DNA of 5,237 nucleotides from Hyphomicrobium sp. (GCA_025927515.1 JAICLG010000211.1:1-5237), one strand, 5' to 3'; positions 1 through 5,237 are shown, counted from the stretch's first letter. Made by a program: numbers and translations. The notes: a model not told the origin generated them from the letters alone.

Positions 1-482
1 TGCAGCAGCTTCAGGATGATGTTCTCGACATCCTCGCCGACGTAACCGGCTTCGGTGAGCGTCGTCGCATCGGCCATCGTGAACGGCACGTCGAGGATGC
101 GCGCCAGCGTCTGCGCCAGCAGCGTCTTGCCCGAGCCCGTCGGACCGACAAGCAGAATGTTCGACTTCGCGAGTTCGACGTCGTTGTTCTTCGTCGCGTG
201 ATTGAGCCGCTTGTAGTGGTTGTGAACGGCGACGGAGAGAACGCGCTTGGCGTGGAACTGCCCGATCACGTAGCTGTCGAGAACGTTGCAGATCTCCTGC
301 GGTGTCGGCACTCCATCGCGCGACTTGACGAGAGTGTTTTTGTTCTCTTCGCGAATGATGTCCATGCACAGCTCGACGCATTCATCGCAGATGAACACCG
401 TCGGTCCGGCAATAAGCTTGCGCACCTCATGCTGGCTCTTGCCGCAGAAAGAGCAGTAGAGAGTGTTTTTCTCTTGAGCCAT
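1..482 (-). CDS. clpX: ATP-dependent Clp protease ATP-binding subunit ClpX, 5' part (runs off left edge)
   Basis: ClpX is the cytoplasmic AAA+ unfoldase that recognises tagged substrates, unfolds them with ATP and threads them into ClpP. The frame starts at the ATG at 480-482 (MAQEKNTLYC) and gives 160 complete codons plus two bases before the window edge, so the 3' part is missing. The N-terminal zinc-binding domain is complete, with C10, C13, C32 and C35 as the four ligands. The AAA+ domain follows: VIGQ at 72-75, Walker A GPTGSGKT at 113-120, and the pore-1 loop GYVG at 146-149. Walker B, sensor residues and the ClpP-docking IGF loop lie outside. A weak GTGAG-type ribosome site precedes the ATG. 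The leader before the zinc domain is a few residues shorter than in typical ClpX, which may be normal variation. The family assignment is very secure. Confidence 0.97.
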   Translation of the reverse strand, partial: MAQEKNTLYCSFCGKSQHEVRKLIAGPTVFICDECVELCMDIIREENKNTLVKSRDGVPTPQEICNVLDSYVIGQFHAKRVLSVAVHNHYKRLNHATKNNDVELAKSNILLVGPTGSGKTLLAQTLARILDVPFTMADATTLTEAGYVGEDVENIILKLL

Positions 483-817
483 GTTTTCTCACTTTCAGTG
501 CAAGGCCATCGTCTACAGATGTTCTTGCTTTGGCCCGTACTTCACGCCGTGGTGTCTGGCCGATCTGCGGCGGCATGAAATCACGGATTCAATCTCACAC
601 GGTAGCATTCGGCAGATCAAGATTGGATTAATGGATCGCACCCGGCCACGCCTCGCAAGCGGCGGTATTGCCACACTTGGTGAACGGAGCCGCAACAGCG
701 CGATTCATCCTAATAATTCAGGTAAACGAAGCCTTCGCATGTGCGGCATTTGTTCTACCCGCGACGATGCGTCAGGATCAACGCGTTCATCGCGACGTGG
801 TTACGTTGCCGCTGCAC
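483..817 (-). other. clpP-clpX intergenic region, no supported gene
   Basis: This 335 bp gap separates the clpP stop from the clpX start. In Caulobacter a gene (cicA) is known between clpP and clpX, but nothing resembling a protein gene is visible here. The open frames crossing it on both strands have no recognisable family, and the plus-strand one is antisense to the start of clpX and the end of clpP. Just after the clpP stop, small stem-loops are possible (ACGT arms at 795-806, CGCG arms at 782-794), but no T-run follows, so no intrinsic terminator is called. A near-perfect 11 bp palindrome (CGAAG-C-CTTCG) lies at 727-737. GANTC sites, the CcrM methylation target in many Alphaproteobacteria, occur at 586-590 and 702-706, about what chance predicts. 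Confidence 0.6.
752..781 (-). promoter_or_regulatory. candidate sigma-70-like promoter for clpX
   Basis: On the minus strand, TTGATC (776-781) and TAGAAC (752-757) are separated by 18 bp, each matching 4 of 6 consensus bases. It points at clpX and would give a leader of roughly 260 nt. A second, weaker TTGATC lies at 615-620 without a good -10. Both are pattern matches only. Confidence 0.22.
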
Positions 818-1471
818 TTATTCTGATGCCTGTTTGACCTCGAGCGCTTCCACATCGGCCTCGTCGCGGCTTTCGAGAACCTTGTCGATGATACCGAAAT
901 CGCGGGCTTGATCCGCCGTCATGAAGTAGTCGCGGTCGAGGGTCTTATCAATCACCTCGTAGCTCTGGCCGGTGTGCTTCACGTATGTCTCATTGAGACG
1001 GCGCTTCATCTTGATGATGTCTTCGGCGTGCCGCTCGATGTCCGAAGCCTGGCCGGAGAAGCCGCCGGACGGCTGGTGGACCATGACGCGCGCGTTAGGC
1101 AGCGCAAAGCGCATGCCCTTCTCGCCCGCACAGAGCAGCAGCGAACCCATCGATGCCGCCTGCCCGACGCACAACGTTGCAACCGGAGGCTTCACGAACT
1201 GCATCGTGTCGTAGATCGCCATACCGGCGGTCACAACGCCGCCGGGCGAGTTGATGTACATCGAAATTTCTTTTTTCGGGTTCTCGGATTCAAGGAACAG
1301 AAGCTGCATGCAGATCGATGCGGCCATGTGATCCTCGACCGGGCCCGTAACGAAGATGATGCGCTCCTTCAGCAAGCGCGACGGGAGATCATAACCGCGC
1401 TCACCGCGGGTCGTCTGCTCGACGACCATGGGCCAGAATGTATTGGTCAAGGTGTTGACGGGATCGCGCAT
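818..1471 (-). CDS. clpP: ATP-dependent Clp protease proteolytic subunit ClpP
   Basis: ClpP is the serine peptidase whose two stacked heptameric rings form the degradation chamber used by ClpX or ClpA in the cytoplasm. The 217-residue product is full length for the family. The catalytic triad is intact: S107 in GQAASMGS, H132 in MVHQPSGG, and D181 in DRDYF. The GPV motif (43-45) and the oxyanion-loop segment SPGG (75-78) are also present. The start MRDPVN is preferred over the internal M15 because it fits alphaproteobacterial ClpP N-termini and has an AAGGA (1484-1488) and a closer GAG upstream. The first dozen or so residues may be removed as a propeptide, as in E. coli. It sits 115 bp downstream of tig and 335 bp upstream of clpX on the same strand, so it should supply the peptidase for the neighbouring unfoldase. 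Confidence 0.97.
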   Translation of the reverse strand: MRDPVNTLTNTFWPMVVEQTTRGERGYDLPSRLLKERIIFVTGPVEDHMAASICMQLLFLESENPKKEISMYINSPGGVVTAGMAIYDTMQFVKPPVATLCVGQAASMGSLLLCAGEKGMRFALPNARVMVHQPSGGFSGQASDIERHAEDIIKMKRRLNETYVKHTGQSYEVIDKTLDRDYFMTADQARDFGIIDKVLESRDEADVEALEVKQASE

Positions 1472-1538
1472 CGCCTCGCTCTTTCCTTGTTGCAGCCGGC
1501 TTGGCCCCCACGGAGCATCCGGTCAAACTCGCACGCAT

Positions 1539-1568
1539 ATTTTAGAAGATCATACGCCGGCCTGACCG
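1539..1568 (-). promoter_or_regulatory. candidate promoter upstream of clpP
   Basis: An AT-rich patch in a GC-rich gap gives a good minus-strand -10 hexamer, TAAAAT (1539-1544, 5 of 6 consensus). The best -35 at 18 bp spacing, CGGTCA (1563-1568), is poor and lies within the inverted repeat at 1555-1571. It would allow clpP to be transcribed apart from tig. No clear heat-shock (RpoH-type) -35/-10 pair was recognised. Confidence is low because only the -10 is convincing. Confidence 0.25.
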
Positions 1569-1571
1569 GCG
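1555..1571. repeat. 17 bp inverted repeat in the tig-clpP gap
   Basis: Perfect 6 bp arms CGCCGG and CCGGCG flank a 5-base loop, 15 bp beyond the tig stop codon. As RNA it would be a short, strong GC hairpin in the position expected of a terminator or attenuator for tig. On the minus strand it is followed by TATGATCTTC rather than a run of T, so it is not a standard intrinsic terminator. It could instead protect a 3' end or act as a binding site overlapping the possible clpP promoter. Confidence 0.4.
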
Positions 1572-1586
1572 CCCGATCCATGTACC

Positions 1587-2945
1587 TCAGTTCTCGGTCG
1601 CTTCTTCAACGGCCTTCACAAGTTCGTCGCGCGAGACTTTTTTCTCGACCGGCTTCGCCTCGGCGATCACGTGATCGATCACTTTATCCTCGAAGATCGG
1701 AGCGCGGAGCTCGGCAAGCGCGCCGGGTGTCTTCTCATAATACTCGTAAACCTGCTTCTCACTTCCCGGATACCGGCGTGCCTGCTCGACGAGCGCACGA
1801 CGCATCTCGTCCTGCGAAACCTGGAGTTTATTTTTCTCGCCGATTTCGCCGATCACCAGCCCGAGACGAACCCGCCTTTCGGCGATGCCGCGGTACTCGG
1901 CCCGAAGTTCCTCTTCGGACTTACCCTCGTCGGCGAGCGTCTTCTTTTGGGCTTTGAGATTGTTCTCGAGCTGTGTCCATATATTGTCGAATTCGAAATC
2001 GACAAGAGAGGCCGGTAGCTCGAATTTATGGGCCGTGTCGAGCGCATCCAGAATTTCGCGCTTGAGCTTCGCCCGCGACGCCTGATCGTATTCGCGCTTG
2101 ATCTGTTCGGAAACAAAGCCCCGCAGCGTGTTCAGGTCCTCGGCGCCGAGACCCTTGGCGAAATCCTCATCGATTTCCGGCTTCTTCGGCTTCGCGACGG
2201 CCGTCACCGAAACATCGAACTCGGCGGCTTTGCCGGCCAGATTTTTCATCGGGTAATCTTCAGGGAACGTCGTGGCGACAACCTTCTGATCGCCAGCTTT
2301 GAGGCCGACGATGCCTTCCTCGAAGCCCGGAATGAACTGCTTCTTGCCGATGACGAGGCTGGCGCCCTCGCCTGACCCGCCTTCGAACGCCTCGCCATCG
2401 ATGCGGCCGACGAAATTCATCGTCACGAGGTCGCCCTCGCCCGCAACCCTGCCCTCTTCGGCCTCGTAGGACGTATTGCGTTCGGCGAGGTCTGCCAAAG
2501 CCTTATCGACTGCGGCGTCATCGACGTCGGCGACGAGACGCTCCAGCTTCAGCGTCGAGAGATCGGCAACCGGGATCGGCGGAAGAACCTCGAAATCCAT
2601 CTTGTACGAGAGATCGGCCTCGCCATTGACCATACGGTCGAAGGCAGCATCGTCGAAGCCTATGAGCTCGACCTTAGGCTGTTGCGCCGGGCGCTCGTTA
2701 CGGTCCTTGACGGCCTTGGCACTCGTGTCGCTGACCGTCTGCTCGAGCACTTCCTGCATCACAGACTTGCCGTAGACCTTTTTCAGGTGTGCCGTCGGCA
2801 CCTTGCCGCGCCGGAACCCTTTGATCTGGACGCGGTCCTTGAGTTCATCGAGCCGCTCGGAAAAGCGCTCGCCCAGTTCGGCTTTCTCCACGACCACCTG
2901 GAGGGTGCGCTTCAATCCGTCTCTCGCTGTTTCAGTGACCTGCAT
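1587..2945 (-). CDS. tig: Trigger factor, ribosome-associated chaperone and peptidyl-prolyl isomerase
   Basis: Trigger factor docks beside the ribosome exit tunnel, shields nascent chains and can isomerise proline bonds. The product is 452 residues, close to the family norm. The N-terminal ribosome-binding domain carries the signature GFRRGKVP at 43-50. The FKBP-type isomerase domain spans about 169-250, with FVGRIDGEAFEGG and FIPGFEEGIVGLKAGD. The C-terminal substrate-cradling region (about 260-452) is helical and charged, ending in EEATEN. The ATG at 2943-2945 (MQVTET) is chosen because the family starts there and AGGA (2954-2957) sits 8 bases upstream. The frame stays open for 48 more codons to an upstream start, but those codons run into the tRNA-Leu gene and are not protein. 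It lies between tRNA-Leu and clpP on the same strand, a protein-folding and degradation neighbourhood. Confidence 0.96.
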   Translation of the reverse strand: MQVTETARDGLKRTLQVVVEKAELGERFSERLDELKDRVQIKGFRRGKVPTAHLKKVYGKSVMQEVLEQTVSDTSAKAVKDRNERPAQQPKVELIGFDDAAFDRMVNGEADLSYKMDFEVLPPIPVADLSTLKLERLVADVDDAAVDKALADLAERNTSYEAEEGRVAGEGDLVTMNFVGRIDGEAFEGGSGEGASLVIGKKQFIPGFEEGIVGLKAGDQKVVATTFPEDYPMKNLAGKAAEFDVSVTAVAKPKKPEIDEDFAKGLGAEDLNTLRGFVSEQIKREYDQASRAKLKREILDALDTAHKFELPASLVDFEFDNIWTQLENNLKAQKKTLADEGKSEEELRAEYRGIAERRVRLGLVIGEIGEKNKLQVSQDEMRRALVEQARRYPGSEKQVYEYYEKTPGALAELRAPIFEDKVIDHVIAEAKPVEKKVSRDELVKAVEEATEN

Positions 2946-2953
2946 CGTCCGTT

Positions 2954-2957
2954 TCCT
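2954..2957 (-). promoter_or_regulatory. ribosome binding site that sets the tig start
   Basis: AGGA on the minus strand lies 8 bases before the ATG at 2943-2945. It supports the MQVTET start over the in-frame start 48 codons upstream, whose codons derive from the tRNA gene and its 3' flank. Confidence 0.65.
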
Positions 2958-3001
2958 GATTGGAGGCGGCGCTCTCGCACCTGGCCTCATCGATCGACCA
3001 T

Positions 3002-3030
3002 AATCTAGGGAGGCGCCGTCTCGTCTACAA
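3002..3030 (-). promoter_or_regulatory. candidate promoter for tig
   Basis: On the minus strand TTGTAG (3025-3030) and TAGATT (3002-3007) are exactly 17 bp apart, between the tRNA-Leu 3' end and tig. The -10 matches 4 of 6 and the -35 three of 6 consensus bases. A start near 2995 would give a leader of about 50 nt carrying the AGGA site. It suggests tig need not depend on read-through from the tRNA. Confidence 0.35.
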
Positions 3031-3040
3031 AGCTCAGGCT

Positions 3041-3055
3041 GCGCCGCAAAGGCGC
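3041..3055. repeat. small inverted repeat just after tRNA-Leu
   Basis: Arms GCGCC and GGCGC around a 5-base loop lie 5 bases beyond the encoded CCA. It could form a short hairpin ending the tRNA transcript or guiding 3' processing. No T-run follows on the minus strand, so it is not called a terminator. Confidence 0.3.
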
Positions 3056-3059
3056 CGCA

Positions 3060-3144
3060 TGGTGCGGGCGGAGGGATTTGAACCCCCACGACTTTCGCCG
3101 CTGGAACCTAAATCCAGTGCGTCTACCAGTTCCGCCACGCCCGC
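3060..3144 (-). tRNA. tRNA-Leu, anticodon UAG (reads CUN leucine codons)
   Basis: The minus strand folds as a complete 85-base class II tRNA. Acceptor arms GCGGGCG (3138-3144) and CGCCCGC (3064-3070) pair perfectly, followed by discriminator A and an encoded CCA (3060-3062). The D-arm region contains the usual TGGTAGACGC. The anticodon stem CTGGA/TCCAG holds loop TTTAGGT, giving anticodon TAG at 3108-3110. A long variable arm with a GAAA loop (CGGC-GAAA-GTCG) is typical of leucine tRNAs, and the T-loop reads TTCAAAT. Reading frames across it yield well-known false peptides such as VAELVDALDLGSS on one strand and GFEPPRLSP on the other, which should not be annotated. It lies 114 bp upstream of tig on the same strand. 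Confidence 0.97.
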
Positions 3145-3298
3145 TGAAGACGTTTCGACCTCACCCTTCCCGCCTGCGCAGCGCTTCATCCGGAAGGCAG
3201 CGTTAGGCGACCGCAACCATTCGGAATCCCTCGGCCAATGGAGCGAGTGTCCTGCTCTTTCAGAGGGCGTCCGGCACACGAACGGCGGGGAAGCCGCT

Positions 3299-3327
3299 GT
3301 CATACGCAAGAGCGCTTTCGAAAACAA
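3299..3327 (-). promoter_or_regulatory. candidate promoter pointing toward tRNA-Leu
   Basis: On the minus strand TTGTTT (3322-3327) and TATGAC (3299-3304) are 17 bp apart, in a locally AT-richer patch. The -10 matches 4 of 6 and the -35 three of 6 consensus bases. If used, transcription would start near 3292 and reach the mature tRNA-Leu after a leader of about 150 nt, removed by RNase P and other nucleases. No better promoter was seen immediately upstream of the tRNA. Confidence 0.32.
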
Positions 3328-3358
3328 TGCAGAAATGAGAAAAACGGGCCTGCGTTCG

Positions 3359-3403
3359 GGCGGCAGATGGCCAAAGTCCGGCCAATCGGCCGCACCTGCC
3401 GCC
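3359..3403. repeat. 45 bp inverted repeat with nested hairpins
   Basis: Perfect 8 bp arms GGCGGCAG (3359-3366) and CTGCCGCC (3396-3403) enclose 29 bases. The interior offers two competing hairpins: TGGCC (3368-3372) with GGCCA (3380-3384), or CGGCC (3379-3383) with GGCCG (3388-3392) around a 4-base loop. It lies in non-coding DNA about 30 bp upstream of the minus-strand promoter candidate. It could be a structured RNA element or a protein-binding site, or chance in GC-rich DNA. No T-run follows on either strand. Confidence 0.45.
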
Positions 3404-3643
3404 GCTCGGCTCCGACGAAAGCCAAGAGGCCAGCAGCCCCAAAAACCAAGCCCGGCCAAGGGCCAAGCCCACTTCTCGCCCGATGGCGCTAAGCGGGAAA
3501 ATGCGTCAGTGCCCCGAACGTCCCCACGCGTTGTATGCAGCCCGCACTGAATTTCGAATGCCAGGCCACGAGCAGGCACTCGCATCAGCACCGAACGGGT
3601 CGTCTACAGGATCAGGGCACGCGCAAAGGGCTTGGCAGAAAGA

Positions 3644-3686
3644 ACCGGCAGCAATTTTTTACCGGCGCCGGAAGCTTGCGACCGGC
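3644..3686 (+). repeat. three ACCGGC direct repeats upstream of the sseA promoter
   Basis: ACCGGC occurs at 3644-3649, 3661-3666 and 3681-3686, with starts 17 and 20 bases apart. The last copy ends 7 bp before the candidate -35 of sseA. The spacing is roughly two helical turns, as seen in some activator or repressor sites, but the unit is short and GC-rich, so chance is possible. Confidence 0.3.
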
Positions 3687-3693
3687 GAGGGAT

Positions 3694-3723
3694 TTGCCTA
3701 TCTGCTTTCAACCGCAACATAAT
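3694..3723 (+). promoter_or_regulatory. candidate sigma-70-like promoter for sseA
   Basis: TTGCCT (3694-3699) and CATAAT (3718-3723) are 18 bp apart. The -10 matches 5 of 6 and the -35 four of 6 consensus bases, the best promoter match in the window. A start near 3730 would give a short leader of about 24 nt before the TTG start codon. Confidence 0.42.
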
Positions 3724-3753
3724 CCGCATTGAACTCTAGCTACGGGGTGCTCC

Positions 3754-4617
3754 TTGCCCAAGTCTGCCCAACATTGGATTGTCGAGACCGACTGGCTCGC
3801 AAGCCATTTGTCCTCCCCCGACCTGATCATTCTCGACGGCAGCTGGCATCTTCCGACGGCGAACCGCGACGCGAAAAAGGAATACCTGGCCGAGCACATT
3901 CCCGGCGCCATCTTCTTCGACATCGACGACCTTTCGGACGAGAAATCGCCCCTTCCCCATATGCTGCCTTCGACCGTCAAGTTCGCCTCGCGGATGAAGA
4001 AAATGGGTATCGGCGACGGCGCCCGCATCGTCGTCTACGACACGACCGGCATCTTTTCGGCAGCCCGCGTCTGGTGGACGTTCCGCGCCATGGGTCACCA
4101 GGATGTAGCAGTGCTGAACGGCGGACTGCGCAAATGGAAATCAGAGGGACGTCCGCTCGAAGACGGCGCCCCGCCCAAACGCTCGGAGCGCCACTACACG
4201 CCGCTGCAGAACACCGAAATCATCCGCGATTTGGACGAAATGCAAACCTTGCTGCGCAAAGCCGGCACGCAAATCGTCGATGCCCGGCCTGCGGGCCGTT
4301 TCGAAGGACGCGAGCCCGAGCCGAGGCCCGGATTGCGCAGCGGCCACATACCCGGCTCCAAAAACGTCCCTTCCCAGGAACTGCTCAACGCCGATGGCAC
4401 GCTAAAGTCTGAGGAAGAACTCGGAAAGCTCTTCAAAAACGCGGCCATTGACGTATCGCGTCCCGTGGTGACGACCTGCGGCTCCGGCGTTACGGCATCG
4501 ATGCTGGCCCTGGCGCTTGCCGTTCTCGGCCAGACGAACGCCGCCGTCTACGACGGTAGCTGGGCCGAGTGGGGTCAGGAAAACGGTCTACCGGTCGAGA
4601 CGGGCCCGGCGCGCTGA
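3754..4617 (+). CDS. sseA: 3-mercaptopyruvate sulfurtransferase (two-domain rhodanese family)
   Basis: The enzyme transfers sulfur from 3-mercaptopyruvate to a thiol acceptor or cyanide, releasing pyruvate, as part of cysteine and sulfane-sulfur metabolism. The 287-residue product has an inactive N-terminal rhodanese domain (about 10-130, with the EHIPGA and SPLPHMLP segments) and a catalytic C-terminal one (about 160-282). The active loop CGSGVTA starts at C242. This CG-G-T form marks mercaptopyruvate rather than thiosulfate sulfurtransferases, whose loop is typically CRKGVT. R182 and R191, nine apart in GRFEGREPEPR, match the substrate-binding arginines of the human enzyme, and D58, H69 and S244 match its assisting residues. 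The start is TTG: the frame is closed by a stop at 3730-3732, and no ATG or GTG fits before M70. GGGG (3744-3747) is a modest ribosome site. No signal peptide is seen, so it is likely cytoplasmic. It converges with the peroxidase gene 44 bp downstream. Confidence 0.93.
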   Translation: MPKSAQHWIVETDWLASHLSSPDLIILDGSWHLPTANRDAKKEYLAEHIPGAIFFDIDDLSDEKSPLPHMLPSTVKFASRMKKMGIGDGARIVVYDTTGIFSAARVWWTFRAMGHQDVAVLNGGLRKWKSEGRPLEDGAPPKRSERHYTPLQNTEIIRDLDEMQTLLRKAGTQIVDARPAGRFEGREPEPRPGLRSGHIPGSKNVPSQELLNADGTLKSEEELGKLFKNAAIDVSRPVVTTCGSGVTASMLALALAVLGQTNAAVYDGSWAEWGQENGLPVETGPAR

Positions 4618-4661
4618 CCCGATCCGCAGAGATCGAACAGGACGCACATCGGCGGCAACCG

Positions 4662-5237
4662 TTAATGCTGCGCCGTCATTGAAACGGGCGCGGCCAGTGC
4701 TTTGTCGATCCGGCCGGTTATCTCGTCCGACATCGGCGGAAGCTTGGTCGAAAACGACCGCAGCAGCCGTCCGTCCCTGCCGATGAGGTACTTGTGGAAG
4801 TTCCAGTTCGGCACGCCAGCCGGACCCATCGCATCCGCCGCCCACTTGTAGAAAGGATGCGCGTCCGGCCCAACGACATGCTGTTTCGACGTCAGCGGAA
4901 ACGTCACCCCGAACGCACCCTGGCAGAAGGTTTTGATCTCGCCTTCGGACTTGGGCTCCTGCTCGCCGAAATCGTTCGACGGCACACCGATGACGACGAG
5001 TCCTGCCTTTTCATAACGCGTCCAGAGCTCTTGCAGGCCCGCGTACTGTTTCGTGTAACCGCAGAATGACGCGGTATTGACGATGAGAAGCGCCTTCCCT
5101 CTCCATGTCGAGAGCTTCATCGGCTTACCGTCGATGCCCGTGAACTCGAAATCGTAGGCCGAACCTTTGACGGGTCTCGACGGCCCGACGCTCGGAGCCG
5201 CCATCCACATCGCCACCAGACTGACGAGCGTCGACCA
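4662..5237 (-). CDS. glutathione-peroxidase-family thiol peroxidase, probably exported; 5' end beyond right edge
   Basis: Members of this family reduce hydrogen or lipid peroxides using thioredoxin or glutathione. The core begins near YDFEFTGIDG. Numbering from the in-window GTG at 5214-5216, the peroxidatic cysteine is C52 in NTASFCG (codon 5061-5063), replacing selenocysteine. Q86 in FGEQEP and W138-N139 in WNFHKYLIG complete the catalytic tetrad. C98 lies 46 residues after C52, the spacing of the resolving cysteine in thioredoxin-dependent members such as yeast Gpx3, so thioredoxin is the likelier reductant. The frame stays open past the GTG to the window edge, reading WSTLVSLVAMWMAAPSVG, a hydrophobic run ending in small residues like a signal peptide. 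The true start therefore probably lies outside, and the enzyme is inferred to be periplasmic or membrane-anchored. No gene symbol is given because several paralogues share this family. Confidence 0.9.
   Translation of the reverse strand, partial: WSTLVSLVAMWMAAPSVGPSRPVKGSAYDFEFTGIDGKPMKLSTWRGKALLIVNTASFCGYTKQYAGLQELWTRYEKAGLVVIGVPSNDFGEQEPKSEGEIKTFCQGAFGVTFPLTSKQHVVGPDAHPFYKWAADAMGPAGVPNWNFHKYLIGRDGRLLRSFSTKLPPMSDEITGRIDKALAAPVSMTAQH

Larger units (their letters stand above)
3145..3753. other. intergenic region between divergent tRNA-Leu and sseA, no supported gene
   Basis: About 610 bp lie between the tRNA (minus strand) and sseA (plus strand). The open frames here are either continuations of false frames through the tRNA or short, low-complexity Arg/Ala/Pro-rich peptides with no recognisable family. 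The stretch does hold structure: a minus-strand promoter candidate (3299-3327), a 45 bp inverted-repeat element (3359-3403), recurring GGCCAA/CCAAGCCC words from about 3369 to 3470 (CCAAGCCC at 3446-3453 and 3463-3470), a 10 bp palindrome CCGGCGCCGG (3662-3671), and ACCGGC repeats leading into the sseA promoter. A T6 run at 3655-3660 has no preceding hairpin. An untranslated RNA or a decayed gene remains possible but is not shown. Confidence 0.6.

Noticed and set aside
513..695. Minus-strand 60-codon frame in the clpP-clpX gap
   Set aside because: Its composition (Arg, Ser, Cys, Pro scattered) looks like translated non-coding DNA and no homology is recognisable.
481..837. Plus-strand 118-codon frame spanning the clpP-clpX gap
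   Set aside because: It overlaps the clpX start and clpP end antisense, shows no family features, and has no ribosome site that stands out.
908..1957. Long plus-strand open frame of 349 codons
   Set aside because: It lies antisense to clpP and tig, is Arg/His-rich, has no recognisable domain, and is explained by the GC-rich codon bias of the opposite strand.
3060..3144. tRNA-Leu as an integration (attachment) site
   Set aside because: No integrase, no repeated copy of the tRNA 3' end, and no foreign-looking cargo were seen on either side.
3441..3470. Possible intrinsic terminator on the minus strand (GC repeats then five T)
   Set aside because: Only 4 bp stems are available and no gene lies upstream on that strand for it to terminate.
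2960..3550. Plus-strand 196-codon frame across tRNA-Leu
   Set aside because: Its most distinctive peptide is the antisense translation of the tRNA gene, a known annotation artefact.
3655..3660. T6 run on the plus strand as a terminator tail
   Set aside because: No hairpin precedes it on the plus strand; the palindrome CCGGCGCCGG lies after it.
3483..3732. Two overlapping short plus-strand frames upstream of sseA
   Set aside because: They overlap each other and the sseA promoter candidate, and neither shows recognisable domains.
4620..4635. Small hairpin (CGATC/GATCG) between the convergent sseA and peroxidase genes
   Set aside because: The stem is 5 bp, has no T-run on either side, and is too weak to call a bidirectional terminator.

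Overview
This window is a GC-rich stretch of bacterial chromosome. It reads as ordinary alphaproteobacterial core genome, probably order Hyphomicrobiales. The evidence is the gene order tRNA-Leu, tig, clpP, clpX on one strand, and ClpX and ClpP N-termini that match alphaproteobacterial versions from memory. The family or genus cannot be fixed from the sequence alone. No mobile element, CRISPR array, phage gene or clearly foreign segment was seen.

Layout. The left two thirds are transcribed on the minus strand, so they read from right to left: tRNA-Leu(UAG) at 3060-3144, trigger factor tig at 1587-2945, the protease subunit clpP at 818-1471, and the 5' part of clpX (1-482), which runs off the left edge. 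Small gaps of 114 and 115 bp separate tRNA from tig and tig from clpP. A longer 335 bp gap separates clpP from clpX. Each gap holds a candidate sigma-70-like promoter, so the cluster may be several transcription units rather than one tight operon. To the right lies a gene-free stretch of about 610 bp (3145-3753) with promoter-like and inverted-repeat elements. It is followed by a plus-strand 3-mercaptopyruvate sulfurtransferase gene (sseA, 3754-4617). A convergent minus-strand glutathione-peroxidase-family gene (4662 to the right edge) has an N-terminus that looks like the end of an export signal.

How the genes work together. Trigger factor meets nascent chains at the ribosome exit tunnel. 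ClpX unfolds tagged or damaged proteins and feeds them to the ClpP chamber. The left block is therefore a protein-quality-control cluster. The two right-hand genes concern sulfur and thiol redox chemistry (sulfane sulfur transfer, peroxide reduction). They are convergent, so they are not an operon.

I found no convincing sign of an undescribed system. The most useful second looks are the gene-free region 3145-3753 (a 45 bp inverted repeat, a minus-strand promoter candidate, and three ACCGGC repeats next to the sseA promoter), the probable export of the peroxidase, and the false protein frames across the tRNA.
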